From Silene conica (Eukaryota; Streptophyta; Magnoliopsida; Caryophyllales; Caryophyllaceae), in assembly GCA_029255685.2 (NCBI GenBank), contig CM055315.2:57135181-57199180 (forward strand): a stretch of DNA of 64,000 bases, written 5' to 3'. The notes under the pieces are model-generated. The model saw only the letters and a list, made by a program, of their open reading frames with translations. It was not told the origin of the DNA and searched no databases. Position 1 is the stretch's first letter, and each line of letters begins with the position of its first letter. Shown one piece after another: positions 42,003 to 54,255 of this stretch. The position numbers and the translations under genes were made by a program.

Positions 42003-44761
42003 TGTAACAACCCGTATTTTCGTAAAATCTAATTTAAGCGTTTTAAGTTATTTTACGTAATGAAATAATATTTTAATAATTTATTTCGAAAGATTTTAAT
42101 TTAATAAGTAAGATCCGTCTTAAGAACCTTAAGTCCTTAAGACGAATACAAACTTGGTAAACTTAAACTCGTATCTTAAATATTCGTTCAAGTGTCCGAC
42201 CCATTTTATTTACTCGGCAAGGAGAGTCCATAAAACCCCATAAACCCCTTTCCATCGACATATTCCTCCATCCTCAAATATTTCCACTGTAAAAATAATC
42301 CTCACAAAACCTCCATTTTATTCATCTCTTTTTGAGAAATTCTTCATCATCCGTTCATCGATTTGAGGAGTGGGCTTAGACGATCCAGAGGTCGATAGCT
42401 ACTTGGTTGAGGAGGATCTTTAGCCGGAATCGCTTGAAAGGTGACGATAATGAGATAACTCGGCCTTTATGTGTATATTAGCAAGTTTGTGGTGTTCTTG
42501 TATTTAGTTCCTGATTTTGTTAAAATATAATGCTTAAAGGACTTAGTAACATGTTTAGGAATGTGTTATTGTGTTGAATTCAAGCTTGTTGATGTTCTTA
42601 AGATCATATGTTGTTTTCTGAAATTTGCACATTTTGCGACGGATACTCTATGTAATCATTTGAGGATTGTTATGGGACTTGTATGCTGTTAGGATAGTGA
42701 TATTTGATGTTTATAATGTTGGGCAAATCATACTTGTAATGATTATTGAAGTTTATAGGTCGATTTGTGAAGTTTGAAAAGGATTGGAAAATGCAATTTT
42801 GCGTTACAGGCTCTCTGAGCATTTGTGTGTTTTTCGTGTTTTCGAGAATTTGGCCTTGGACTGCCAGCCGGCCGACCGGCTGCCTGCCGACCGGCCGGTA
42901 GTCTCTTGTGTTGTGTCTTGTTGCGAAAAACCTAGGAAGAATGGGAGCCCAGCCGGCAGACCGGCCGCCTGCCAGCCGGCAGACCGGCCGCCTGCCAGCC
43001 GGTTGGGAGTGCATTTGGGTTGGTTTACGAAATAGCAAAGACGAGGGAAATGGGGTTCCGAGGCGGCCGACCGGCTGCCTGCCGACCGGCTGGGAGTTCT
43101 TATGTGTTTTGTTTTCAAAAAGGAAGTGTAGGCTGAGGAGGTCACCAGCCGGCCGACCGGCTGGGGACCCCTGTAAGCTATTTTGAAATCGTAATTTATT
43201 CGTAACTTTCAAACGGTTAATCGGTTTTGATTGAAACTTGTTTTGTGTACTCGTGATATGTATTTGAGGTCCCCGGAGGATGGGCAACATTATATTGGGT
43301 TCGGGAATGGAGTAAGGATAGAGACCCCACGGTCGGGTAACCGAAAGGGAAACCGGCTCTCCCTCATCTTAGTTCCCGGGGTCAATTAAATGTTGATTAG
43401 AAGTTGAAAGGTAGAGCTATAGAGTAGTTCATAGACCTGGATGATATTGTTTTGATGCGTATTAAGTTATGCCTTAAGCTGGCCTCTGAACTTAATACGT
43501 AGGTTGTTTGTCGTGTATGGGAACATGCGTTGAGTTTTCGCCTCTGAGTTCCATACATGTCTGTTTGTCGTGTCTGGGACATGCGTTGAGTTTTCGCCTC
43601 TGAGTCCAGACATGTATGTGTGATCGCGTCAGGACATGCCTTAAGCTGACCTCTGAGTCTGACGAGTAGAGCAACTGCACGACGGGGCAGTCATATTGTC
43701 ATACCTTACCCGGAGTGCAGGTGTTTGGTACTAGAACATGCGTTGACTTTTCGCCTCTGAGTTTAGTACCTTGTGATGTGGTAGGGGAACATGCGTTGAG
43801 TTTTCGCCTCTGAGTTCCTTACTTGTGATAGTGAATTGAATGCTAGTCCATGCGTTGAGTTTTCGCCTCCGAGTCTAGTGTTCTGTGATAGCCGGTCCAT
43901 GCGTTGAGTTTTCGCCTCTGAGTCCTTGCTTGATATTGTGAACTTGGTATCTAGGTTATGCGTTAAGATGTCGCCTCTGAACCTTTATACTTGCTGAATG
44001 TTTGGTAACTAGGTTATGTCTTAAGTTGACCGCTGAACCTCTTTACTTGATGATATATCTGTTTGCCTTAGAGTTTGGTACAGTGTCAGATATGCATGTT
44101 GAAGTTTATGATTATATTGCTGGAGTTGTAATCTGTTCATCCAAGGCCTTGGATGACTCTTTTATCGGTTTCATAAATAGTTTGATTGAAAGACCCCCCG
44201 ACTGGGTAACCAGTAGGGAAACCGGCTCTCCTTCCTAACGGTTTATGAAGTTGGTTGAGAGCCGTGCACTAGAGTCTGCATGTTAGTAAGAGATCAGATG
44301 ATGAGATGTTTATGCTTCACATGTTGATATATGTTGGAGTGTTCTGTATTGTTTTATGTGTTACGTGTTGTCACAAAAGGTGGCTAGGAGAACTTTAGTC
44401 ACTCCCCACTGATTGTGGCGTACATGTTTTCATGTATGTAGGTACATGCAGGTTGGAGATGGGATCACAGGAGGGCTAGCGAGTGATGATCCTTCATCAT
44501 ATGACTTATACCCTATCGTTAGCTAGACTGTTAGACTTTTGTTACTTTACGTTTTGGTGCCTGTAGGGATGTTTCATCCCAGGCTGTGTATATATTTCAT
44601 TTCAGTACTTAGAACTGTACTTATCTATTTTGGTTTCAGTTTCAGTTTCAGTTTCAGTTTAAGACTTCTCGCATGTTGTTTATCTTTTAAAAAGTTTTAA
44701 TTCCGCTGCATTTTTAGTACTTTTGTATGTTTATATTTCCGCTTTCGCGAGGTGTTTTACA
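42003..44761 (+). repeat. Tekay-1 3' LTR
   Basis: 2759 bases, TGTAACAACCCG to GTGTTTTACA, followed by GCAAC. It differs from the 5' LTR mainly in the number of palindromic GC modules (42863-42899, 42949-43008, 43059-43094, 43145-43166). The first 5' LTR module is absent. Confidence 0.93.
43458..44046 (+). repeat. Array of ten covarying hairpins, Tekay-1 3' LTR
   Basis: Same ten units as 36027-36615, with a handful of substitutions. The second unit keeps the intact ATGCG core that is ATTCG in the 5' LTR, restoring GCG/CGC pairing. Confidence 0.85.
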
Positions 44762-45027
44762 GCAACCCTGGCACAACATTGTTGGACTATTTGAACAATT
44801 TCCAACGGCTATATTTGCAGGATTGGGCCGGGTTGGACCACATTTGGCACTGGGCTGGTCATCGGGCCGGGCTGACAAAATCTAGCAGTGGCACAGGCTC
44901 TAATCGATAACGGGTTGGGTTGGGCTGGCACTGGCCCTGTGTAGGCTGGAAAAAACGGGTCCATGTAGCAGGGTTGAGTCGGGTCGGGCCGGACTGGCCC
45001 GCTACGTTGTCTAGCTCTATTTACAAC

Positions 45028-46323
45028 AACTAGTTGGTTACCCGCGACCGAAAATGTTGCGGTATCCTATGACGTTACTTTGAAGTCTTTCTACGAGATA
45101 ATGAATGGGATGTATATTTTTTCTATTAATTTCCGTAAAATTTGGCATATGACCTAATTTGTGTAAATGGTTATTCAATTTTTCCCTTCATTATATTATG
45201 GGTAAAATTCACATTCTCGGGGCCAAGAGAAACACCCCCAATAAGGAAATACAAGGAAATTAATAAAGGCAAAATTGTGCCACCAAAGAAGCAGCCCATA
45301 AGCAATGTTCAGAAAGTCGTTGGGATCAGTTAAAAGGAGGAGAAACAAACTCCCATTTCCTCTTAACAACACGCAAGATTGTAGGAGCGGGATCAAGGAA
45401 GACCGAACTCCGCTCTACACTACTATAAAACAGTTGAAAATCTCAAGACTAAGGCATTCAATCTCTCCTCCGCAAAGCATAAAGACAAAAACATCAAGCA
45501 ATCACATTTATTTTCATACTCTTAAAATTCCTTTCTTGTACCCTTGTCTACCGCATTTCCTCGATTATAGAGCAAAATTAGTGGGATTCGGTATCCCCCC
45601 CCGCCCCGGGCAGTTGTTTTCCATACCATGTTTTCCACGTCACCAAAATTCCATGTGTTAACCTTTTTTCTGTCGTTTATTTCGTCCATTAGCATCGTTA
45701 CAATTTATCTCTCATTTGGTTAACGAATAGTTACTTTAACCCACATCTAAACTAAGATCCGATATTATTTTACCACAACAATTTGGCGCCCACCGTGGGG
45801 TAAAGTGATTATTTCAGCGCCGTAATTTCCTAAAAATCCAATCATCACCATGTCTGGAACCAACCCAATCCCTCTAGCACTCAAAGCATGTCAGCCCAGA
45901 CTTCCAGGACCAGACCACCAATATCTGTTAGACATCCACCTGCAGCCTCAAGCTAGATGACAGCCTCCATCATATCTCCCAAGACCATGCCATAACTCTC
46001 CAAGCCCTCTCAGATGCCCAAATCCATTCCAGCATATGGACCTCAAAAATAGAGCAAAGAGAGCAGCCCCAGTAAAAGTGCAACCATGATTCCAATTCAA
46101 GCCTAGGAGCATGTGTTAGGTATAGTAGCCAAGGCAGCAGGACCTGCTGGTCCAGACCCAATTCAAGTGGTGGTCCAAAGGATGGATGCTCTGCATCAGG
46201 CCATAGAAAGTCTAAAGAGGGACAATTAGGACACCCGAGCCCAAATCACAGTAGCGACCCAATCTGCACCACCAACCAACCCAAGGCCGCCATAGATTCT
46301 GGAACCAATAGGGAGTATGAGAC
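45028..46323 (+). mobile_element. Tat-type Ty3/gypsy fragment: LTR end, primer site, start of gag
   Basis: An LTR-like end (TTACCACAACA at 45780) is followed by TGGCGCCCACCGTGGGG (45784-45800), the primer site typical of Tat/Ogre-type elements, and by ATG 45851 opening a short gag-like frame (SGTNPIPLALKACQPRLPG) that stops after 36 codons. Bases 45960-46320 are proline- and glutamine-rich degenerate gag. The LTR start is uncertain, perhaps near 45199. The second Athila element cuts this fragment at 46324. Confidence 0.6.
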
Positions 46324-46560
46324 TGATGAGCTCTATTTTGGTCGTTATTTTCGTTGTTTATTCTTCATTTTCGGTCCCGATATGACCTCGTTTTGCGTGC
46401 CTCTGCTCGCTTTTATGCCCGTTACCTCGACTATTCCTTTTTGGTTTACATTTTGTAGGTATTGTGGCGGGGCCGAAGAAACGGGAGCAAACGAGATGAA
46501 TTTAGAGCGATTTATGAAGAAATATGAAGAAATGTGAAGGAAGCTAGCCCAGGCCCTCTG

Positions 46561-46992
46561 AGCCGGTCCCCAGCCGGCGGCCGGTAGGCCGGCTGGGAAC
46601 CTTGACTTGTGTTTTTGGCGAAAAAAGAAAGAAAGTTTCAGATTCAAGGAACAAGGCCCCCAGCCGGTGGCCAACCGGCAGCCGGTCAGCCGGCTGGGTG
46701 AGGCTTTCCATACTTAGCCATTTTCGAAGATTGAAGAGCAATGCATTGTTGGGCAGGTTCAAGTGAAAGGACTCCCAGCCGGTGGACAACCGGCAGCCGG
46801 TCCACCGGCTGAGGGTACCTGTGCAATGAAGAAATTGAAGAGAAAAGTCAGATTGGCCAAATAGGTCTCCCAGCCGGTGCCAGACCGGCAGCCGGCTGGT
46901 CGGCTGGGAAGCATAGCCTATTGAAGAATTTTTCAGAAGTCAAAATTTGGGCTCCCGGCCGGTTTACCACCGTCAGCCGGTGGATCGGCTGA
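46561..46992 (+). repeat. Five GC-rich palindromic modules in Athila-2 5' LTR
   Basis: Modules at about 46561-46598, 46661-46698, 46773-46812, 46869-46910 and 46952-46992 each read CAGCCGG, a short variable part, ACCGGCAGCCGG, a variable part, then CCGGCTGGG or a variant, spaced 84-112 bases apart. The first is preceded by CTCTGAGCCGGTC, the same word that introduces the first module in the Tekay-1 5' LTR and the Tekay-2 LTR. Confidence 0.85.
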
Positions 46993-47018
46993 GAAGCCTT
47001 TCTCAGATTTTCGCGTAC

Positions 47019-47026
47019 TATATAAA
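47019..47026 (+). promoter_or_regulatory. Candidate TATA box of Athila-2 LTR
   Basis: TATATAAA lies about 30 bases downstream of the palindromic modules, a good U3 position. Judged by motif only. Confidence 0.55.
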
Positions 47027-48038
47027 CCCGCACTTAGTCTTTCATTTTACAACATATTACTTATTACGCATTCTTAAGCTTATTTTAGGGTTTTTTACTG
47101 TTGGATTACTCAACACTTAGACTCAAAAAACACTCTTAATATTTTAATCTTCTTTAGATCCTTACTTAATCTTTGAATATTTGTTAACCTCTCTTGAGGA
47201 TTCTTCTTAGCTTTGTTTTTAAGTAATTGTAGAGGATTTTTTGGGTTGTATTTTTGGGAGATTTGAAATAATCTTTCAACTTGTCATCCAAGCTACTTCC
47301 TTTTCCTTAGTTAATGGTATAATCTTCTTCATCTTTACTTTGTCTTTGCATTTCCTTTAAGTTTTGCTTGTTCAATTGTTTACTCTTACTTAATCCAACA
47401 TGTTTAGCATTTCCTCATCATTTGTTTACATATTTATGTTAGCCATGTGTGAGTAGTTCCCCTACTAGGGTTAGGGGTGTGCTTTGGTTTGTTGATAGCT
47501 ATGAATCTTGTTTAGGGCTAGGATTTGGTTCTCTTCTTTGCTAGGTTTTCATTTGTGCATGTTATATGTTTGATGAAATGTCTCAACGACGGTTGGACAT
47601 GATTCTCATTGTTGTTGGCCTTTGATGATAGTCTAGGGCTTTCATGGACATGTATGTATGTTAGGTTGGCCTTGTTTGTAGCGAAAGCTAGGATAGGGAT
47701 CGACTATAGGTGAGTCAAATCGATAGACGAGACAAACCTAGGCCTAGTATAGTGGAGACCTTAGATTCCCTTGCATGATTCGTTACCAACCTACCTTAGT
47801 ACCCCCGACACCTTAGTATCTTTTATTCATCGATTTCATCTTGACACATTTGCTTTAATTTATCTTTAGTAGTTGTTAATCAATCACAAACCTATTACCC
47901 GACTCGAGCTCGAACTAGAACGTAACTATACTACTTCCCCACCGTCCTTTGGGTTCGACCCTAAATTATACTACTTAATTTGGGAGTTTATAAATTGTTT
48001 TTGGTGCCGGGATTGACGACAAAAACCGGCCATCAAAA

Positions 48039-48056
48039 TGGCGCCGTTGCCGGGGA
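48039..48056 (+). other. Athila-2 primer-binding site
   Basis: TGGCGCCGTTGCCGGGG lies three bases after the LTR end, the same as in Athila-1. Confidence 0.88.
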
Positions 48057-48207
48057 CGGTGTTTAGAAGTTGTGTAGTTTAGTTTTAGTTTTAGTCTAGA
48101 GTTAGTTGAGCTTGTTTTGTTTTGACCAAAGATTTGGTAGTTAATTGTAGAGTGCTTGTTTTATTGCTCACCCTAGTGTTTAACAAGCACTAGGACGACT
48201 AATTTGT

Positions 48208-51200
48208 TTGCAAAGTTTTATGCCTAGGGGTGACTCTAACTCTTTGTTGTCATCTTCCGAACCGGAGAGGCTCTTTCGGGCCTTAAGGAGGAAGACTATT
48301 GCAAGGGTAAGAATTGCATCCCAAGCATCTACTAGCCAAAACAACCCCTCTTCATCCGAACCACCAAGTCCCAATCAAAGCAATCCTAGCCCAACATCCG
48401 AAAGTTTTGACAATCCGTTTTATCAATCACCACCACAATCACCACACTTTCCAAACAACCATCCAATTCATATAATGGCCGCTCTTCGTGATCATAACCG
48501 GCCCAATCACAATGACACCACCAATCCAATCAACTTCGGGGTTCTTGTTCCTCAAAATTTCGAAATACACCCTTCGCAAATGAGTTCAATCGAGAAGAAT
48601 GCCTTTAGCGGGGCTTCTCACGAAGATGCTCATGGGCACTTGAGAAAGTTCAAGGGTAAGGTCGCAATGATAAAGAAAACGGGAGTACCCGAGGAGACAC
48701 TAAGGCTTATGCTTTTCCCCTATTTCTTAACCGACAAGGCGGATAGGTGGTTAAATGTCCATGCTCCGAATACATTCACCACATGGGACGACTTGGCAAC
48801 GGCTTTCCTTGCCAAGTACTACCCATCCTCCAAGACCGCGATGCTCCGAAATGAGATAACTCAGTTTCAACAAGAGGAGGGAGAATCTTTGGGAGAAGCT
48901 TGGGATAGATACCAAGATTTGCTTGCTAAGTGCCCACACCACAGGATACCACCTTGGTACACAACCCAAACCTTTTTTCAGACTCTTCTCCCCCGGACTA
49001 AAGAAATGGTTAATGCATCGGCGGGTGGTAGCTTTGACCACTTGCCACATGAGGAGGGAACGGAACTCATCAAGAAGATTGTTGATTCAGAGGAAAATTA
49101 TGGTACTAGGGGGAATGTCTTGAGGAAGAGTAGCAAGTACCCTAGTGAGCACCTTTCCAATGCAAAGGCAAACGAAGAAACCAATGCCAAGTTGGACATG
49201 TTAACCAAGAAATTGGAAGAGTTGACTAAGGGCTCCACTACCAAAGAAACCAAGAGCAATGTCCCGGGGATGTACCAAGTAAATAGTGTTGCCATATGTG
49301 ATTTATGCGGAGGAAATGGGCACACATTTGAAGTTTGTGCAAACAACTCAATTGAGGGAAGTGGAAGTGAGGAAGAATTGTATGCTTTTCAAGCATTCAA
49401 CAATCCTAGAAACCAAAATACTTTCAACCCCAACTCAAACTACTATCACCAAGGGATTAGAGGTAGTCCTTATATGAGTTACAAAAGCACCAATGTGTTG
49501 AATCCTCATCAAATTCAACAACCTCAAGGGCAAAACCCCCCCGGTTCTCAACCAAGGGGTGAAAACTTCAACCCAAGGAACAATTTCAACAACAACAATT
49601 TCTACCAAGGCAACCAATCTAATCAAGCCAATCAAGGCTTTCAACAAGGTTTCAATGATCCAAACTTCAACCCCAATTTCCAAAACAACCAAAATCCACA
49701 AAATTTCAATCCAAATTTCAACAACAACCAAAACTACAACCAACACCAAAACCAAAACTTCAATCCACCACCATTTCAAAACAACCCCAATCAAAATCAA
49801 ACCAACTACAACCACAACCCACAAAATCCCAACAACCCAAATTACAACCAAAATTTCAACCAAAACTTTCCACCAAACAATCAAGGCCAAAACTTCAACA
49901 ATCAAGTTCCGAAGGGCAACTCCCAAGGTGGGGGTGCAAGGAATGATTATGGGTTCCCCTTGCCCCTCACCAATGCACCTCACCAAGATACTAGTGATTC
50001 CCAAGTGGGTGAGTTATTGAAGCTTGTCAAGAACATGCAAGCAACTCACACCCAAGAGATGGCTAATTTGAAGAGTGCCAACCAAAGGGAGATACGGGAA
50101 ATGGAGGCTCGAGTTGCCTCTCAAGCTCTAGCCAATCCACAAAGGCCACCGGGCGGCTTCCTTGCCCAAGGTCAAAGTTCCAAAGATGCATCACACAATC
50201 ACCAAGCACATGCGGTGATTTTGAGAAGTGGAACGGAGCTAGAGGACCCGTACAAAGACTACAACTATGGTGAAGAGGAGCCTATCTTAGAACTTGTGAA
50301 AGACAAAGGAAAAGAAGTTGATGGTGGCAATTCAAGGGATGATGACTTTTATGTGGAGGACCTCCCTTATGAGGAGAAAGAAGATGAAGTTATCTTGGAG
50401 GAGGTGGATGTTAGCCAAGAGAAGTTGGTTCCAAAACCAACTACTAAGGTAACAAGCAAACCAACACCCACCAAGGTACTATCTAACCCTCAACCAACTA
50501 GCTTGCCTTATCCTTCAAGGGCTTTGAAGGGAAAGGAAAACTTCAAGTTCACAAATTTTTGTAAAATGATTGAAAAACTTGAAGTGACTCTTCCCTTTAC
50601 GGAGGTGATATTGAATATGCCAACTTACTCCAAATTTTTAAAAGAAATCTTGTCGGGCAAGAGAACCTTGGGTGACCAAGAAGTAATGGCTATGAGGGAG
50701 GAGTGTAGTGCACTTCTCCTCCAAAAGGAGCCAAAGAAACTTGGTGATCCGGGGAGTTTCTCTATCCCTTGCATAGTTGGTGGCATTCCAATCTCTCGTG
50801 CCCTTTGTGATTTAGGAGCTAGTGTAAGTGTACTTCCTTTGAAAGTTGCAAAAAGAATTGGCCTGAATGATTTAGTTCCTACAAGTATCACCCTCCAATT
50901 GGCGGATAGGTCCGTCAAGCGCCCTTTGGGAGTGCTTGAGGATGTACCCGTCAAGGTGGGTAAGCATTTGATTCCCGCCGATTTTGTCGTCCTTGATATT
51001 CCGGAGGATAGCCACACTCCCATCATCCTTGGTAGGCCTTTCTTGGCTACCGGAGGCGTCTTGATAGACGTTAAGAATGGGCGGCTCACCTTTAGAGTTG
51101 CGGATGACAAAATTGAGTTTAATCTACCTACTATGATGAAAGGTCCAAAGCATGATGAGGCATTTACATTGGACATTGTGGAGCAAGTGGTAAGGGAGAT

Positions 51201-54200
51201 GGTAGAGATGGAAGAAGAGGAGGAAGGCCACATGGAACAATTATGTGGCATCACAACTAGTGAAGACAAGGAAATGGATGAGAACATTGAGCTAGAAGAT
51301 GAAGAAGTTGAGAAGGTGGATGGAATGCTCCCTCCAAAGGTACAACTCAAAACCCTTCCTCCCTCCCTCAAGTATGCCTTTCTTGGGGAGGGAGAGGCTT
51401 ACCCGGTGATCATCAATGCCAACCTCAATGAGCAACAAGAATCCAAACTCATTTCAACTTTAAAGGATCATAGGAGCTCATTGGGGTATAGCCTTGATGA
51501 CATCAAGGGGCTAAGCCCGAACCTTTGCATGCATAGAATAGTTCTTGAGGAGGGGAGTCGACCTAGAGTGGAAGGCCAAAGGAGATTGAATCCGAAAATG
51601 GCGGATGTAGTGAAGAGTGAAGTCCTTAAATTGCTTGAGGCCGGAATCATATATGAGATCACGGATAGCCGGTGGGTGAGCCCCGTCCATGTTTTCCCCA
51701 AGAAGGGGGGTGTAACTTTGGTTACACAAGAGGATGGGACTCTCCTACCGACTCGTCCGGTGACGGGGTGGAGGATGTGTATCGATTACCGTAAGTTGAA
51801 CGCGGCCACTCTCAAAGACCATTTCCCAATCCCCTTCATTGATCAAATGCTAGAGAGGCTTGCGGGGCATTCGTACTATTGTTTTCTTGACGGTTATTCC
51901 GGGTTTTTTCAAATACCCATTCACCCGGAAGACCAAGAGAAAACAACTTTTACATGCCCCCAAGGTGTGTATGCTTATCGGCGGATGCCATTCGGGTTGT
52001 GTAATGCACCCGGCACCTTTCAAAGGTGCATGATGGCCATCTTTGCCGATTTTCTTGAGAAATCTATGGAGGTTTTTATGGACGATTTTAGTGTTCATGG
52101 TGATTCATTTGACCTAGGGCTTTCTAATCTTGTAAATGTGTTGAAAAGATGTGAGGAGCACAATCTTGTCCTCAATTGGGAGAAATGCCATTTGATGGTA
52201 GAGGAGGGGATTGTGCTCGGTCACATAGTGTCCAAGAGGGGCATAGAAGTTGATGGTGCAAAAGTGGCGGTCATTGAGAACTTGTCACCCCCCACCAATG
52301 TGAAAGGGGTGAGGAGTTTTCTTGGACATGCCGGCTTTTACCGGCGTTTTATCAAAGATTTTTCCAAAATTGTCAAACCATTGACTTCTCTTCTTCTCAA
52401 GGATGCTCCCTTTTTGTTTACTAATGAATGTCTTGAAGCCTTTGCTAGGATCAAAGAAGCGCTTGTGACGGCTCCTATTATTCGTGCTCCGGATTGGGGA
52501 TTGCCTTTTGAGATTATGTGTGACGCATCCGACTACGCGGTAGGAGCGGTCCTAGGTCAAGTTGTGGATAGGAAACACCACGTGATATACTATTCAAGCA
52601 AGACTCTTGATTCAACTCAAGCAAAGTATTCCACGACCGAAAAGGAGATGTTGGCAATCGTGCATGCCATTGAGAAGTTTAGGCAATATCTCATGGGATC
52701 TAAAGTGGTGGTGTACTCCGATCACACCGCTTTGAGGCAATTAATGTTGAAGAAAGATGCCAAGCCAAGACTCTTGAGATGGGTTCTTTTACTCCAAGAA
52801 TTTGATCTAGAGATAAGAGACAAGTCGGGGTCGGAGAATGTGGTTGCGGACCACTTGTCTAGATTGACTTTTGAGGATCATGGTTTGCATGATAGAGATG
52901 GCCCAATCAATGAATGGTTGCGTGAGGATAGTTTGATGGCAATAGGCAATAAATTGCCTTGGTTTGCGGATATTGCCAATTATCTTGTTAATTGCTTTAT
53001 CCCGGAGGAGTTGGAAGCAAGAGAAAGGAGAAAGTTGAAAGTGGATGCTAAGAGATATTTTTGGGATGATCCCTACCTTTTCAAAAAGTGTGGGGATGGG
53101 CTCTTGAGGAGATGCGTATCAAAGGAAGAGGGGCTTGAAATTGTGGATCGGGTTCACAACTCCGCCTATGGAGGGCACTTGGCGGCTTCACGGACTATAG
53201 CCAAGGTTCTTCAAGGAGGGTTCTTTTGGCCTTCAATGTTCAAAGACATTCACGATGTTGTTAGATCTTGTGATGCTTGTCAAAGGTCGGGCAACATCGG
53301 TAAAAGGAATGAGATGCCCCTAAAAACCATCTTGGAGATGGAGTTGTTTGATTGTTGGGGGATTGACTTCATGGGACCTTTCCCCAATTCATGCGGGAAT
53401 GAGTACATCTTAGTAGCCGTGGATTATGTCTCGAAATGGATTGAGGCGGTTGCCTCCCCCACCAATGACTCCAAGGTAGTGGTAAAACTCTTCAAGACCA
53501 TCATCTTTCCCCGTTTTGGAGTGCCCCGAATAGTGATAAGTGACGGAGGTTCTCACTTCCGGAAACATACATTCAAAGCCCTCCTAGTCTCCTATGGAGT
53601 CACCCACAAGGTAGCACTTGCCTACCATCCTCAAACTAGTGGGCAAGTGGAGGTTTCAAATCGTCAAATCAAGGCTATTCTAGAGAAGGTGGTGCAAAAG
53701 AACCGGAAAGATTGGTCCCAAAAATTGAATGATGTGCTATGGGCTTTGAGGACGGCCTACAAAACACCCATAGGAATGACTCCCTACAAGCTTGTGTACG
53801 GGAAAGCATGCCACCTCCCGGTGGAGCTTGAGCACAAGGCTTGGTGGGCCTTGAAGGAGATGAACTTCGATTTAGACATGGCCGGGGAGAAGAGATTCTT
53901 GCAAATGAGTGAGCTTGAGGAGCTTAGATATGAAGCTTATGAGAGTTCAAAACTCTATAAGGAGCAAACGAAGAAGTGGCATCATGCCAAGCTAGTGAAG
54001 AAGAATGTGAGCATAGGAGACCTTGTTCTCCTCTTCAATTCAAGAGTCAAAAACTTTCCGGGGAAGCTTAGATCACGATGGTCCGGGCCCTTCAAAGTGA
54101 TGGATATTTCACCTCATGGGGCCTTTGAACTTTGGAGTGAAGGCGGTGGCACCTTCAAAGTCAACGGGCATCGGATTAAGCGCTATTATCAAGGAGATTC

Positions 54201-54255
54201 CAAAGGCACCGTCGAAGTTGTTGACCTCGGGGACCCACTCCCCGAGGAGGATTGA
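48208..54255 (+). CDS. Athila-2 gag-pol polyprotein, intact (2015 residues)
   Basis: A single frame encodes the replication machinery of the retrotransposon. Gag covers about residues 90-260. A zinc knuckle [14 protein letters not shown] starts at residue 364. Residues about 398-570 are extremely rich in asparagine, glutamine, proline and phenylalanine. The protease has DLGAS (D868) and [10 protein letters not shown] carries [20 protein letters not shown] and FMDD (about 1290-1293). RNase H has [14 protein letters not shown] (D1439). The integrase finger uses H1657, C1688 and C1691, and the catalytic triad is D1720, D1779 and E1815 with the expected D35E spacing. The C-terminus ([16 protein letters not shown]) is a typical integrase tail. 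The start ATG follows the primer site by about 150 bases. No stop or frameshift is seen, unlike Athila-1. Confidence 0.95.
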   Translation: MQSFMPRGDSNSLLSSSEPERLFRALRRKTIARVRIASQASTSQNNPSSSEPPSPNQSNPSPTSESFDNPFYQSPPQSPHFPNNHPIHIMAALRDHNRPNHNDTTNPINFGVLVPQNFEIHPSQMSSIEKNAFSGASHEDAHGHLRKFKGKVAMIKKTGVPEETLRLMLFPYFLTDKADRWLNVHAPNTFTTWDDLATAFLAKYYPSSKTAMLRNEITQFQQEEGESLGEAWDRYQDLLAKCPHHRIPPWYTTQTFFQTLLPRTKEMVNASAGGSFDHLPHEEGTELIKKIVDSEENYGTRGNVLRKSSKYPSEHLSNAKANEETNAKLDMLTKKLEELTKGSTTKETKSNVPGMYQVNSVAICDLCGGNGHTFEVCANNSIEGSGSEEELYAFQAFNNPRNQNTFNPNSNYYHQGIRGSPYMSYKSTNVLNPHQIQQPQGQNPPGSQPRGENFNPRNNFNNNNFYQGNQSNQANQGFQQGFNDPNFNPNFQNNQNPQNFNPNFNNNQNYNQHQNQNFNPPPFQNNPNQNQTNYNHNPQNPNNPNYNQNFNQNFPPNNQGQNFNNQVPKGNSQGGGARNDYGFPLPLTNAPHQDTSDSQVGELLKLVKNMQATHTQEMANLKSANQREIREMEARVASQALANPQRPPGGFLAQGQSSKDASHNHQAHAVILRSGTELEDPYKDYNYGEEEPILELVKDKGKEVDGGNSRDDDFYVEDLPYEEKEDEVILEEVDVSQEKLVPKPTTKVTSKPTPTKVLSNPQPTSLPYPSRALKGKENFKFTNFCKMIEKLEVTLPFTEVILNMPTYSKFLKEILSGKRTLGDQEVMAMREECSALLLQKEPKKLGDPGSFSIPCIVGGIPISRALCDLGASVSVLPLKVAKRIGLNDLVPTSITLQLADRSVKRPLGVLEDVPVKVGKHLIPADFVVLDIPEDSHTPIILGRPFLATGGVLIDVKNGRLTFRVADDKIEFNLPTMMKGPKHDEAFTLDIVEQVVREMVEMEEEEEGHMEQLCGITTSEDKEMDENIELEDEEVEKVDGMLPPKVQLKTLPPSLKYAFLGEGEAYPVIINANLNEQQESKLISTLKDHRSSLGYSLDDIKGLSPNLCMHRIVLEEGSRPRVEGQRRLNPKMADVVKSEVLKLLEAGIIYEITDSRWVSPVHVFPKKGGVTLVTQEDGTLLPTRPVTGWRMCIDYRKLNAATLKDHFPIPFIDQMLERLAGHSYYCFLDGYSGFFQIPIHPEDQEKTTFTCPQGVYAYRRMPFGLCNAPGTFQRCMMAIFADFLEKSMEVFMDDFSVHGDSFDLGLSNLVNVLKRCEEHNLVLNWEKCHLMVEEGIVLGHIVSKRGIEVDGAKVAVIENLSPPTNVKGVRSFLGHAGFYRRFIKDFSKIVKPLTSLLLKDAPFLFTNECLEAFARIKEALVTAPIIRAPDWGLPFEIMCDASDYAVGAVLGQVVDRKHHVIYYSSKTLDSTQAKYSTTEKEMLAIVHAIEKFRQYLMGSKVVVYSDHTALRQLMLKKDAKPRLLRWVLLLQEFDLEIRDKSGSENVVADHLSRLTFEDHGLHDRDGPINEWLREDSLMAIGNKLPWFADIANYLVNCFIPEELEARERRKLKVDAKRYFWDDPYLFKKCGDGLLRRCVSKEEGLEIVDRVHNSAYGGHLAASRTIAKVLQGGFFWPSMFKDIHDVVRSCDACQRSGNIGKRNEMPLKTILEMELFDCWGIDFMGPFPNSCGNEYILVAVDYVSKWIEAVASPTNDSKVVVKLFKTIIFPRFGVPRIVISDGGSHFRKHTFKALLVSYGVTHKVALAYHPQTSGQVEVSNRQIKAILEKVVQKNRKDWSQKLNDVLWALRTAYKTPIGMTPYKLVYGKACHLPVELEHKAWWALKEMNFDLDMAGEKRFLQMSELEELRYEAYESSKLYKEQTKKWHHAKLVKKNVSIGDLVLLFNSRVKNFPGKLRSRWSGPFKVMDISPHGAFELWSEGGGTFKVNGHRIKRYYQGDSKGTVEVVDLGDPLPEED

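Larger units (their letters stand above)
34525..44761 (+). mobile_element. Tekay-1: Del/Tekay-type chromovirus (Ty3/gypsy)
   Basis: Very similar 2807- and 2759-bp LTRs begin TGTAACA and end GGTTTTACA. An exact GCAAC duplication flanks the element. The primer site TGGCATCAGAGC is one base off the methionine-tRNA type. A single gag-pol frame ends in a chromodomain-like tail, as in the Del/Tekay lineage. The frame has two stops, two frameshifts and a mutated RT catalytic aspartate, so it is inactive as a protein source. Its LTRs carry the hairpin array and GC-rich palindromes described separately. Confidence 0.92.
33911..45019. mobile_element. hAT MITE B, split by later insertions
   Basis: Ends TAGACTTGTACGCCG and GTTGTCTAGCTCTA are imperfect inverted repeats. 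TTTACAAC flanks both sides (33903-33910 and 45020-45027). Subterminal sequence is rich in GGGCCGGGCTGG-like words on both sides (33920-33950 and 44825-45000). Without the inserted hAT MITE C and Tekay-1 it would be roughly 360 bp. Confidence 0.7.
46324..48035 (+). repeat. Athila-2 presumptive 5' LTR
   Basis: It begins TGATGAGCTCTATTTTGG, similar in its first bases to the Athila-1 LTR, and ends CCGGCCATCA just before the primer site. A TATA box lies at 47019-47026. Without a partner copy the left border is inferred. Confidence 0.65.

Noticed and set aside
49435..50020. Long ORFs on the minus strand and in another plus frame across Athila-2 gag
   Set aside because: They are shadows of the CAA/AAC-rich asparagine/glutamine segment; the 2015-residue frame explains the region.
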